From the NCBI GenBank assembly GCA_964591605.1, contig CAZQEN010000261.1, positions 1-11,426 of the forward strand: a DNA stretch of 11,426 bases. The letters are read 5' to 3'. The DNA comes from CAYLLT01 sp964591605. Its GTDB lineage: Bacteria; Planctomycetota; Phycisphaerae; UBA1845; PWPN01. How positions within the stretch are numbered: the stretch's first letter is position 1; every line of letters begins with the position of its first letter. A model generated the notes under the pieces. It ran no database searches, was not told where the DNA came from, and saw only the letters and a program-made list of their open reading frames with translations. The position numbers and the translations under genes are program-made. This document shows, in pieces, positions 1 through 5,008 of this stretch.

Positions 1-2
1 AC

Positions 3-1756
3 AACCCGAGCTTGAGCATCGCGGCGGGCGACGGCGGGCGGGTGCTGCTGCACTGTCACGCGGGATGCTCCGTCGCCGATGTCTGCCGCGCGGTGGGGCT
101 GGGGGCGAGCGACCTCTTCCCTGAACGCAACGGGCAGGCCGAACGGCGGATCGCGGCGGTGTATGACTACCTCGACGAAGCCGGCGGGCTGCTCTACCAG
201 AAGGTGCGGTATCAACCCAAGTCATTCACGCAACGCAAACCAGACGGGCAGGGCGGGTGGGAATACTCCCTGGGCGATACCCGGCGGGTGCTCTACCGGC
301 TGCCCCNNNNNNNNNNGCGGCCGATCCGGGCGCGTGGGTGTTCATCGTCGAGGGTGAGAAGGACGCCGACAACCTGGCCGGCGTGGGGCTGGTGGCAACC
401 TGCAATGCCGAGGGCGCAGCGAAGGCGGGGCAGCGGCCGAAGTGGCGAGCCGAGTACACCGACACCCTGGCCGGGCGGCGGGTGTGCATCGTCGCCGACA
501 AGGACGAAGCCGGGCGGGCTCATGCGGCAGCGGTGGTCGAAGCACTCAAGGGCAAGGCGGCCGACGTCCGGGTGGTGGAGCTGCCCGGCGACAACGTGAA
601 GGACGCCACCGACTGGCTGGACGACCACGACGCCACCGAACCCGAGACCCTGGCGGCGCAACTGGTGGCGATGGCCGAACGGGCGCGCTCGAGCCAACCC
701 CCCACACCCCACGTCATGACGGCGGCGGAATTGGTGGCATCCTTCCCCGAGCTCAACCCCCCGGTTCTTGATGGGCTGTTGCGGGAAGGGGAGCTGCTGA
801 ACCTTATCAGCGTGTCCAAGGTGGGGAAAAGCTGGCTCACGCTGAACCTGGCCCTCTCCGTCGTGACCGGCCGGCCCTGGCTGGGGCGGTTCGCGGTTCA
901 GTCTGGCCCTGTGCTGCTCATCGACAACGAATTGCACGCCTCGACGATCGCGAGCCGAATCCGGCGGGTGGCCGATGCGATGGCGGTTGACCTGGCGAGC
1001 TACGGCCCCGCCCTGCACGTCGAGGTTCTACGCGGACACCTTCAAGACCTGCACACCATGCGGCAGTATTTCGAGGCCATCGACCCCGGCCGGTACCGGC
1101 TGATCGTTCTGGACGCGTTCTATCGGTTCCTCCCCCCTGGCACCAACGAGAATGATAACGGCGCGATGTGCGGGCTGTACAACGTCCTCGACGCCCACGC
1201 CCAACGGCTGCGGACGCCGTTCATCCTGATCCACCACGCCAGCAAGGGGCTGCAATCCGAAAAGGCGGTGACGGACGTGGGATCCGGGGCGGGCGCCATG
1301 AGCCGGGCCACCGATACGCACCTGATCCTGCGGCCCCACGAGCAACCCGACGCCGTCGCCGTGGAAGCGGCTGTCCGGTCGTGGAAGCCCCTGGAGCCGT
1401 TCTGTCTGCGGTGGGAGTGGCCCCTCTGGACCGTGGCCGAAGACCTCGACCCGGCGGACCTGCGGAAGGCCCGGGCCCGGAAGCCCAAGCCGGCGGAAGA
1501 GGCGGAAGGCAAGCCGACGAAGCCGACGCTGACCCCTGCCGAGTTCGTGACCCGGTATGTCAAGAGCGACCCGCAGGAAAAGGCGCTCATTCTCGCCAAG
1601 GCCCGGCAGGACGGGCTCACGATGCGGGACGCGGAAGGGCTGCTGCTCCTGGCGGTGGACCTGGGGAAGGCGTTCCGATGGACCCTCCCCAAGCCCGGCG
1701 CCCCGGCCGTCTATGCCACCCGCCAACCCGACCTGAAAGATGGGGTTCCGTCATGA
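3..1756 (+). CDS. Primase-helicase-like replication protein (CHC2-type remnant, Toprim and RepA-like AAA ATPase), 5' partial and interrupted by an N gap
   Basis: The gene enters from the left edge (frame 3, beginning Asn-Pro-Ser-Leu-Ser-Ile) and continues in frame 2 after the N run. Before the gap, HCHAGC (51-68) resembles the last zinc ligands of CHC2-type plasmid/phage primases. After it, a Toprim-like module shows EGEKD (350-364) and DKDEAG (497-514), which would bind metal for primer synthesis. A RepA/AAA_25-like ATPase follows, with Walker A SKVGKS (about 815-832), a Walker B-like strand LIVLDAF (about 1099-1119) and ILIHHASKG further on. The tail is lysine- and alanine-rich. Such proteins prime and unwind DNA for plasmids, phages and integrative elements, and I infer that role here because a regulator and an integrase follow on the same strand. 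Two frames joined at a scaffold gap suggest a wrong gap size rather than a frameshift. Domain calls are good; true length and start are unknown. Confidence 0.86.
307..316. other. Assembly gap (10 N)
   Basis: Ten consecutive N lie inside the primase-helicase gene. The upstream reading frame reaches the gap one base into a codon and the downstream frame starts cleanly on Ala-Ala-Asp-Pro, so the missing length should be 2 modulo 3. Ten does not fit, so the run is a placeholder. The break falls where related proteins have only a short linker before the Toprim domain, so little may be missing. Confidence 0.97.
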
Positions 1757-1796
1757 CGGGGGCATCTTTATCTTTCCTCCCGCCCCCCCCCCGTAC

Positions 1797-1825
1797 CCCC
1801 CCGGTGCCGTAACGGCACGCGGGGG
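1797..1825. repeat. GC-rich hairpin between the replication gene and the small ORF
   Basis: GTGCCG (1804-1809) and CGGCAC (1813-1818) flank a TAA loop, with a run of C outside on the left (1796-1802) and five G outside on the right (1821-1825). No U-tract follows, so it is not a canonical terminator. It may stabilise or end the upstream mRNA. The rest of the 99-bp gap between the genes shows only C-rich sequence. Confidence 0.4.
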
Positions 1826-1855
1826 CCGGGGCTTCGGCAACGAAAGAGCAGAACC

Positions 1856-2062
1856 ATGAGTGACCCCGTGACCGTGACCGTGACCCTGCGGCCCGTCCGG
1901 CCGGACACCGACATCAGCCGAGCGGTCCGCTGGGCTCTGAAGCGCTGGCTGCGGACCTGGGGGCTGCGGTGCGTGAGGGTGACCTGGGGCACGGCGGACG
2001 ACAGCTCACCTCTGTCTGTTGAAGCGCACGCGGCAAGGGAGGAAGGGCAGTCGGGTGGGTGA
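1856..2062 (+). CDS. Small hypothetical protein, 68 aa
   Basis: An ATG-started frame of 68 codons lies between the replication gene and the regulator, on the same strand. It opens with alternating Val-Thr repeats (DPVTVTVTLRPVRP), continues with a basic Trp/Arg-rich helix-like stretch (RAVRWALKRWLRTWGLRCVRV), and ends in a polar acidic tail. There is no signal peptide or membrane segment, and I do not recognise a domain. The Shine-Dalgarno is weak (AAGAGCAG upstream). Position and basic character suggest an accessory protein of the mobile element, possibly nucleic-acid binding, but that is a guess. It ends 28 bp before the operator repeats of the next gene. Confidence 0.55.
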   Translation: MSDPVTVTVTLRPVRPDTDISRAVRWALKRWLRTWGLRCVRVTWGTADDSSPLSVEAHAAREEGQSGG

Positions 2063-2065
2063 AGT

Positions 2066-2097
2066 ATTTACCAATCGGCACATTTACCGATTGACAT
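2066..2097. promoter_or_regulatory. Probable operator: tandem 16-bp repeats and an inverted repeat over the -35 box
   Basis: ATTTACC occurs at 2066-2072 and again at 2082-2088. The two 16-bp units they begin (2066-2081, 2082-2097) match at 12 of 16 positions. Within them CAATCGG (2072-2078) and CCGATTG (2087-2093) form a perfect 7-bp inverted repeat with an 8-nt spacer, and the right arm overlaps the TTGACA box. This is the expected layout for an autorepressing small HTH protein, here the one starting at 2126. Confidence 0.5.
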
Positions 2098-2119
2098 AAG
2101 AGCGGCAGTGTGTTACATT
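2091..2119 (+). promoter_or_regulatory. Sigma-70-type promoter of the HTH gene, probably giving a leaderless mRNA
   Basis: A perfect TTGACA (2091-2096) is followed after 17 bp by TACATT (2114-2119). Transcription would start about 7 nt further on, at the A of the ATG at 2126. The only purine-rich stretch (AGGG) is one base from the ATG, too close for a normal ribosome binding site, so leaderless translation is likely. Confidence 0.6.
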
Positions 2120-2125
2120 CAGGGC

Positions 2126-2335
2126 ATGGCACGGTACATTTCGATGGCGGACAGGATTCGCAAGGCAATCCGGCAGGATGAGCGGTCGGTTTACCAGATC
2201 TGCGTGGATGCCGGCGTGGCACCAGCAGTAGTGAGCAGGTTTATTCACGGGCAGCGCGATCTGACCTTGCGGACCGCTGACAAGTTGTGCAGAGCGCTGG
2301 AGCTTGAGCTCCGGCCGCGGGACGGGAGATCTTGA
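2126..2335 (+). CDS. XRE/Cro-type helix-turn-helix regulator, 69 aa
   Basis: This is a compact single-domain DNA-binding protein. The helix-turn-helix is legible as YQICVDAGVAPAVVSRFIHG followed by LTLRTADKLCRALELEL, the classic five-helix XRE/Cro pattern (recognition helix around APAVVSRFIHG) with the usual 'L+T A D K L' end. The 69-aa length is normal for these minimal regulators. The ATG at 2126 is chosen over the in-frame GTG at 2108 because the promoter places transcription start at 2126. It probably binds the repeats at 2066-2097 and represses itself, and it may also control the integrase starting 71 bp downstream through the palindrome overlapping its stop codon. Small regulators of this type beside integrases commonly set lysogeny-like maintenance of mobile elements. 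The family call is firm; the targets are inferred. Confidence 0.88.
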   Translation: MARYISMADRIRKAIRQDERSVYQICVDAGVAPAVVSRFIHGQRDLTLRTADKLCRALELELRPRDGRS

Positions 2336-2357
2336 AATCACAGATTGTGATTTCAAG
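2331..2357. promoter_or_regulatory. Perfect 12-bp palindrome overlapping the HTH stop codon
   Basis: CTTGAAATCACA (2331-2342) and its exact complement (2346-2357) flank the loop GAT. The TGA stop of the HTH gene (2333-2335) lies in the left arm. No U-run follows on either strand, so an operator for a dimeric regulator is at least as likely as a terminator. It sits 49 bp upstream of the integrase start. Confidence 0.55.
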
Positions 2358-2406
2358 TTGGGGCGGGGCGAGGAGAGGGGCGCCCCACAGGCAGGGCAGG
2401 TGAACG

Positions 2407-4230
2407 ATGGCACGGATCGCAAACGGGTGTGTGTATCGCCCGACGGTTACGTATCGGGATACCACGGGCCGGAAGCGCCGGCGGCGCAGCGCGTTCTACT
2501 GGTGCAAGTACAAGGGGCCGGGCGGCGACCCGGTCCGCCACGCGCTGCGGCTCCCCAACGGCCACGGCGTCACTGATCGCGAGGTCGCGCTCTCGGAGCT
2601 GCGCAAGCTCCTGAACCGCCAGCAGCGCCTGCAGGCTGGCATGATCGACACGATGGTGGAAAACGCGGCCACGCCCATCCGCAAGGTCGTGGCCGACTAC
2701 GTCCGGCACCTGCGGCGCAAACGCACCGGCCGGCCGTACATCCGGCAGGCGATTGGCTACCTGAAGTACGCCATCAGCAGGGGCGGCATGAGCCGGCTGG
2801 CCGACTACAACGAAGAGCGGATCGACAAGGTACTCGGAGCCGTCGCCGACGCCGGGCGCTCGCCCCGGACGGTCAACATCTACCGCGAGCACGCCCACGC
2901 CCTGGGCGAGTGGTGCGTGAAGGTCGCGCGGATCGCGGATCGCAACCCGGTGGCCGTCATTCCGCGGCGGGAGTCGGGGGGCGATGTTCGGCGTACCCGG
3001 CGGTCCCTGCTGCCCGATGAGGCCCGGCGGCTGCTGGCTGAGGCCGGACCCCGGCGGCTGTTCTACGCCGTGCAGATGATGACCGGCCTGCGGGTCAATG
3101 AGGTGCGGCGGCTCGAATGGCGGGATCTGCGCCTGGAGGGAGACGCGCCGTACCTCAAGCTCCGCGCTGCGACCACGAAGGCCAAGCGGGCCGACGAGAT
3201 CGACCTGAACGCGGAGCTCGCCGGTGAGTTGACCGCGGCTAGGCCGCCCTTCGCCCAGCCGACGGATCGGGTATTCAGGACCACGCCCAGCCTCGACACG
3301 TTCAAGCGCGACCTGGAGCGGGCGCGGATCGAGTTCAGGGACGCAGAGGGACGCCGGATCGATCGGCACGCGCTGAGGACCACGTTCGTATCCTGGCTGG
3401 GCGCCGCCGGGGTCGATGTGCGGGTAGCCCAGCGGCTGGCCCGGCACTCGGATATCCGCCTCACGACGCAGACGTATCAGGACGTGCGGGTGCTCAACAC
3501 ACAGGGGGCGGTGGGCAAGCTCCCGAGCGTGCTGCCCGCGCCTGACCTGCAGACGATGCGGGCCACGGGGACCGCCGATGCCCGGCCGGATCCCGTTGTA
3601 CCCCCCGTTGTACCTGTGGTTGTACCTGAGGGTGTCACCGGGGGTGTAGCGGCTGTCACCGCGATGCACTCCGCCAACGCAAAAGGCGCCACGGCCGGAG
3701 CCGTCGCGCCTCACGTAAAGCCTTGCCATTCCAGCGCTCAGGACACTTCTGAGCACCCGCTTGCATCGGCTGGCACCTACTGCCCGGGAGAGGGCTCGAA
3801 CCTCCACCCCCTTACGGGGACATGGCCCTCAACCATGCGCGTCTGCCAGTTCCGCCACCCGGGCATCGAAACAAAAGGGCAGGTGATCTGGCAATCACCC
3901 GCCCGAAGCCTCACTACCCTAGTATGGCTGTCGCGGATCGTCAAGCGGCGGTTACCGCTCGCGCTGGTGGTTCTGACAATCATTTCGGGAGCGGGCTGGT
4001 CGGTCTCCCGGCGCGCCGAGACCGGGCCAGACCCCCCCGGGTCTGTCAGTTACTCGAAGCAGCGGTCGCCAGTTGTGGTGCAGGCGTCTCGCCTGCCCGT
4101 CGTTTGGGGTGGTCGCCGCGGCGACTTCGCCCAGGCGAAGCCAGCCCATGGCGGACATGTGCAACGGAGACGGCCGCACCACAACGTTGGCCATGATTCC
4201 TGGAGAAACTCCCACGCTTTGGGCGCCTGA
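2407..4230 (+). CDS. Tyrosine recombinase/integrase whose frame runs through the tRNA-Leu target
   Basis: This is a phage-type site-specific recombinase that would integrate and excise the element on the left. The N-terminal part (about residues 1-85) is basic with Tyr/Trp/Cys (YWCKYKG), like a divergent arm-binding domain. A SAM-like core-binding domain spans roughly 85-180. The catalytic domain has the full set: R229 (in TGLRVNEV), K258 or K260, H321 and R324 (HALR), H347 (ARHSD) and the nucleophile Y357 (TQTYQDV). The start at 2407 follows AGGTGA at 4 nt spacing. The recombinase fold ends near residue 380. Residues 380-458 are low-complexity Val/Pro/Ala, 459-486 are the antisense of tRNA-Leu, and the rest is intergenic sequence to the TGA at 4228-4230. 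The C-terminal part is therefore a product of integration, not a domain. The enzyme call is very sure; the functional end is not. Confidence 0.92.
   Translation: MARIANGCVYRPTVTYRDTTGRKRRRRSAFYWCKYKGPGGDPVRHALRLPNGHGVTDREVALSELRKLLNRQQRLQAGMIDTMVENAATPIRKVVADYVRHLRRKRTGRPYIRQAIGYLKYAISRGGMSRLADYNEERIDKVLGAVADAGRSPRTVNIYREHAHALGEWCVKVARIADRNPVAVIPRRESGGDVRRTRRSLLPDEARRLLAEAGPRRLFYAVQMMTGLRVNEVRRLEWRDLRLEGDAPYLKLRAATTKAKRADEIDLNAELAGELTAARPPFAQPTDRVFRTTPSLDTFKRDLERARIEFRDAEGRRIDRHALRTTFVSWLGAAGVDVRVAQRLARHSDIRLTTQTYQDVRVLNTQGAVGKLPSVLPAPDLQTMRATGTADARPDPVVPPVVPVVVPEGVTGGVAAVTAMHSANAKGATAGAVAPHVKPCHSSAQDTSEHPLASAGTYCPGEGSNLHPLTGTWPSTMRVCQFRHPGIETKGQVIWQSPARSLTTLVWLSRIVKRRLPLALVVLTIISGAGWSVSRRAETGPDPPGSVSYSKQRSPVVVQASRLPVVWGGRRGDFAQAKPAHGGHVQRRRPHHNVGHDSWRNSHALGA
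3595..3626 (+). repeat. Three GTTGTACC direct repeats at a 12-bp period, candidate arm-type integrase sites
   Basis: GTTGTACC is found at 3595-3602, 3607-3614 and 3619-3626, exact each time, with 4-bp spacers. A looser relative (GGTGTCACC) follows at 3631-3639, and CTGTCACC at 3653-3660. They lie in the non-catalytic tail of the integrase gene, about 155 bp from the tRNA. Arm-type sites of tyrosine integrases are short direct repeats near att, so this is a natural candidate. In protein they only encode a Val-Pro run. Confidence 0.5.
3681..3711 (-). terminator. Intrinsic terminator downstream of tRNA-Leu, inside the integrase gene
   Basis: On the minus strand AGGCGC-G-ACGGC, loop TCCG, GCCGT-G-GCGCCT form an 11-bp stem with one G/G mismatch, followed by TTTTG. 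It lies 70 nt beyond the 3' end of tRNA-Leu and points the right way to end its transcript. If the element boundary is at the tRNA 3' end, the mobile element supplies this terminator. Confidence 0.6.
3781..3815. other. Probable element boundary (att site) at the 3' end of tRNA-Leu
   Basis: A convergent tyrosine recombinase gene abutting the 3' end of an intact tRNA gene implies that the crossover core lies within the 3' part of the tRNA (T arm/acceptor, possibly into the variable arm). The exact core cannot be set because the other copy should lie at the far left end of the element, outside this window. I saw no second copy here. Confidence 0.5.
3781..3864 (-). tRNA. tRNA-Leu, anticodon GAG
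   Basis: The minus strand folds as a complete 84-nt class II tRNA. The acceptor GCCCGGG pairs with CCCGGGC, with discriminator A. The D arm is GCG/CGC around AACTGGCAGA. The anticodon stem CATGG/CCATG holds the loop TTGAGGG (anticodon GAG, reading CUC/CUU). A long variable arm has CCCC/GGGG around GTAA, as expected for leucine. The T arm GGAGG/CCTCT holds the loop TTCGAGC. The CCA end is not encoded. The 3' end faces the integrase, marking it as the integration target, restored intact by the element. Confidence 0.96.
3868..3904 (-). terminator. Terminator-like hairpin with U-tract directly upstream of tRNA-Leu
   Basis: On the minus strand GGGC-G-GGTGAT, a 6-nt loop TGCCAG, and ATCACC-T-GCCC form a 10-bp stem with one mismatch, followed at once by TTTTGTTT. 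The tRNA 5' end is 4 nt beyond this tract. It has the form of an intrinsic terminator, yet it stands in the leader between the likely tRNA promoter and the tRNA. It could stop read-through from upstream, act as an attenuator, or be a processing structure. Confidence 0.55.
3916..3944 (-). promoter_or_regulatory. Probable promoter of tRNA-Leu
   Basis: On the minus strand TTGACG (3944-3939) and TAGGGT (3921-3916) are separated by exactly 17 bp. Transcription would start near 3909, giving a leader of about 45 nt before the tRNA. The -35 is strong (5 of 6); the -10 is weak (3 of 6) but keeps the key T-A...T positions. Confidence 0.5.
4002..4045. repeat. Two adjacent GC-rich hairpins
   Basis: GGTCTC (4002-4007) pairs with GAGACC (4018-4023) around a core containing the palindrome GGCGCGCC. 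CAGACCC (4028-4034), loop CCCC and GGGTCTG (4039-4045) form a second stem of 7 bp. No U-tract follows on either strand. They lie in the otherwise gene-free 380 bp between the tRNA and the CBM48 gene. Confidence 0.45.
4072..4185. repeat. 114-bp palindromic element with 10-bp terminal inverted repeats (REP/MITE-like)
   Basis: GTTGTGGTGC (4072-4081) and its exact complement GCACCACAAC (4176-4185) bound the element. Inside are GCAGGCG-TCT-CGCCTGC (4080-4096), the 14-bp palindrome GTCGCCGCGGCGAC (4112-4125), and CTTCGCC-CA-GGCGAAG (4125-4140). The segment GCAGGCGTCTCGCCTGC resembles dispersed repeats I associate with planctomycete and verrucomicrobial genomes. It encodes no protein. It is probably non-autonomous and moved or amplified by an enzyme encoded elsewhere. 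Confidence 0.6.
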
Positions 4231-4244
4231 CCACAGACAGCCCA

Positions 4245-4559
4245 TCACGCTGCCTGGCGATCGGCCCGCTCGGCCGGAGGCGCCGGCGCGTCCACTTTCA
4301 GAACGGAGTTCCACCCGAACGGTCCAGGCTCCACGCCGAACGCGGCGAAATCCGTGTACCACACGCCGTCCGCCAGATAGCGAAACTGATAAATGCCCGG
4401 CGAGAGCGCCAGCCGGCAGTGCCACCATCCACCCGCGTCCTTGAGCATCGTCAGGGAGTGCGTCTGCCAGCCGTTGAATTCACCCGTCAGGTAAACTTGC
4501 CGAGCCTCCGGTCGGAAGAAACGAAACTCCACACTGCCATCCGTTGCCTGAGTCACCAT
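4245..4559 (-). CDS. Small CBM48/glycogen-binding-fold protein, 104 aa
   Basis: This cytoplasmic-looking protein has no signal peptide and is almost entirely one carbohydrate-binding-module-48 (isoamylase early-set/AMPK glycogen-binding) beta-sandwich. Visible hallmarks are VYLTGEFNGW (residues 22-31), GGWW (43-46), LSPGIYQFRYLADGVWYTD (52-70) and a final NSVLKV strand. The conserved Trp/Phe/Tyr residues that stack on alpha-glucan chains are present. A short Pro/Ala-rich tail follows. Stand-alone modules of this size occur in several bacterial groups, and their partner is usually unknown; they may bind glycogen or serve as a protein-interaction module. The ATG at 4559 has GAGGAG 11 nt upstream. 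It is transcribed away from the large lipoprotein gene, toward the tRNA. Fold call is good, function uncertain. Confidence 0.8.
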   Translation of the reverse strand: MVTQATDGSVEFRFFRPEARQVYLTGEFNGWQTHSLTMLKDAGGWWHCRLALSPGIYQFRYLADGVWYTDFAAFGVEPGPFGWNSVLKVDAPAPPAERADRQAA

Positions 4560-5008
4560 CTGACTGCGCTCTCCTCACTCAAAGCGTCACGAACCGCTGG
4601 GGCGACTGTTCCTGGTCATCCCTGCCGTACGTCGTGTGCCGACCCTCTCACCCCTGAGCAGCCCCCGTGCCGTTCATGCGGCTCCTGACGGAATCTCGTA
4701 ACAAAAAGTCCGCAAACCACTTATGAACACTCGCCATCGGGCCCGGTCGGGGCCCGTCTCGGCGAAACTGCCTAATCTTTGATCATTCCCCTGGCCAACA
4801 AACGGAAATGCGTCAGTTTCGCTACGGCCACAGCCACCGCGCCAGCGACGACCGGCAGAAACACGCGCGTCTGCCCGCATTCTCGGTTGTTATACGATTT
4901 TAGTTGAGCAGCAGCGTGGAAAAATCAGCGCGTTTGCTTAGAATGCCCGGCGCTGATCGTTCCGGGCGCCGCGCCCGCCCCGAAAACTCACTGTCCCGGT
5001 GGGTCCCC
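4560..5008. other. Divergent intergenic region with inverted repeats
   Basis: This ~450-bp region lies between the CBM48 gene (leftward) and the lipoprotein gene (rightward). GGGCCC (4739-4744) and GGGCCC (4750-4755) form a hairpin around GGTCG. GCGAAACTG (4762-4770) and CAGTTTCGC (4814-4822) are a perfect 9-bp inverted repeat 43 nt apart. TTATACGATTTTAG (4890-4903) is AT-rich and -10-like, but I see no good -35 for it. I see no further gene or RNA in this stretch. Confidence 0.5.

Noticed and set aside
257..316. An apparent start of the second half of the replication protein at 257
   Set aside because: The frame before the gap at 257-306 is not the coding frame (frame 3 carries the conserved CHC2-like sequence); the continuity is created by the N run.
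1753..1812. 19-codon ORF whose ATG overlaps the stop of the replication gene (ATGA)
   Set aside because: Although the overlap suggests translational coupling, the peptide is short, Pro-rich and lies in a C-run; there is no independent support.
1856..2335. Toxin-antitoxin pair (68-aa protein plus HTH antitoxin)
   Set aside because: The HTH gene has its own promoter and operator after the small ORF, and the small protein has no toxin fold I can recognise.
3595..3660. Short CRISPR-like array
   Set aside because: The repeats are 8 bp with 4-bp spacers, far too short for CRISPR, and there are no cas genes.
2353..3807. Long minus-strand frame (484 codons) opposite the integrase
   Set aside because: It is Arg/Pro/Gly/His-rich with no domain, and the opposite strand has a complete set of tyrosine recombinase catalytic residues. 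It is a GC-rich shadow.
3777..3983. Small minus-strand ORF with GWRNWQTR
   Set aside because: This is simply the translation of the tRNA-Leu gene and its leader, a common spurious protein call.
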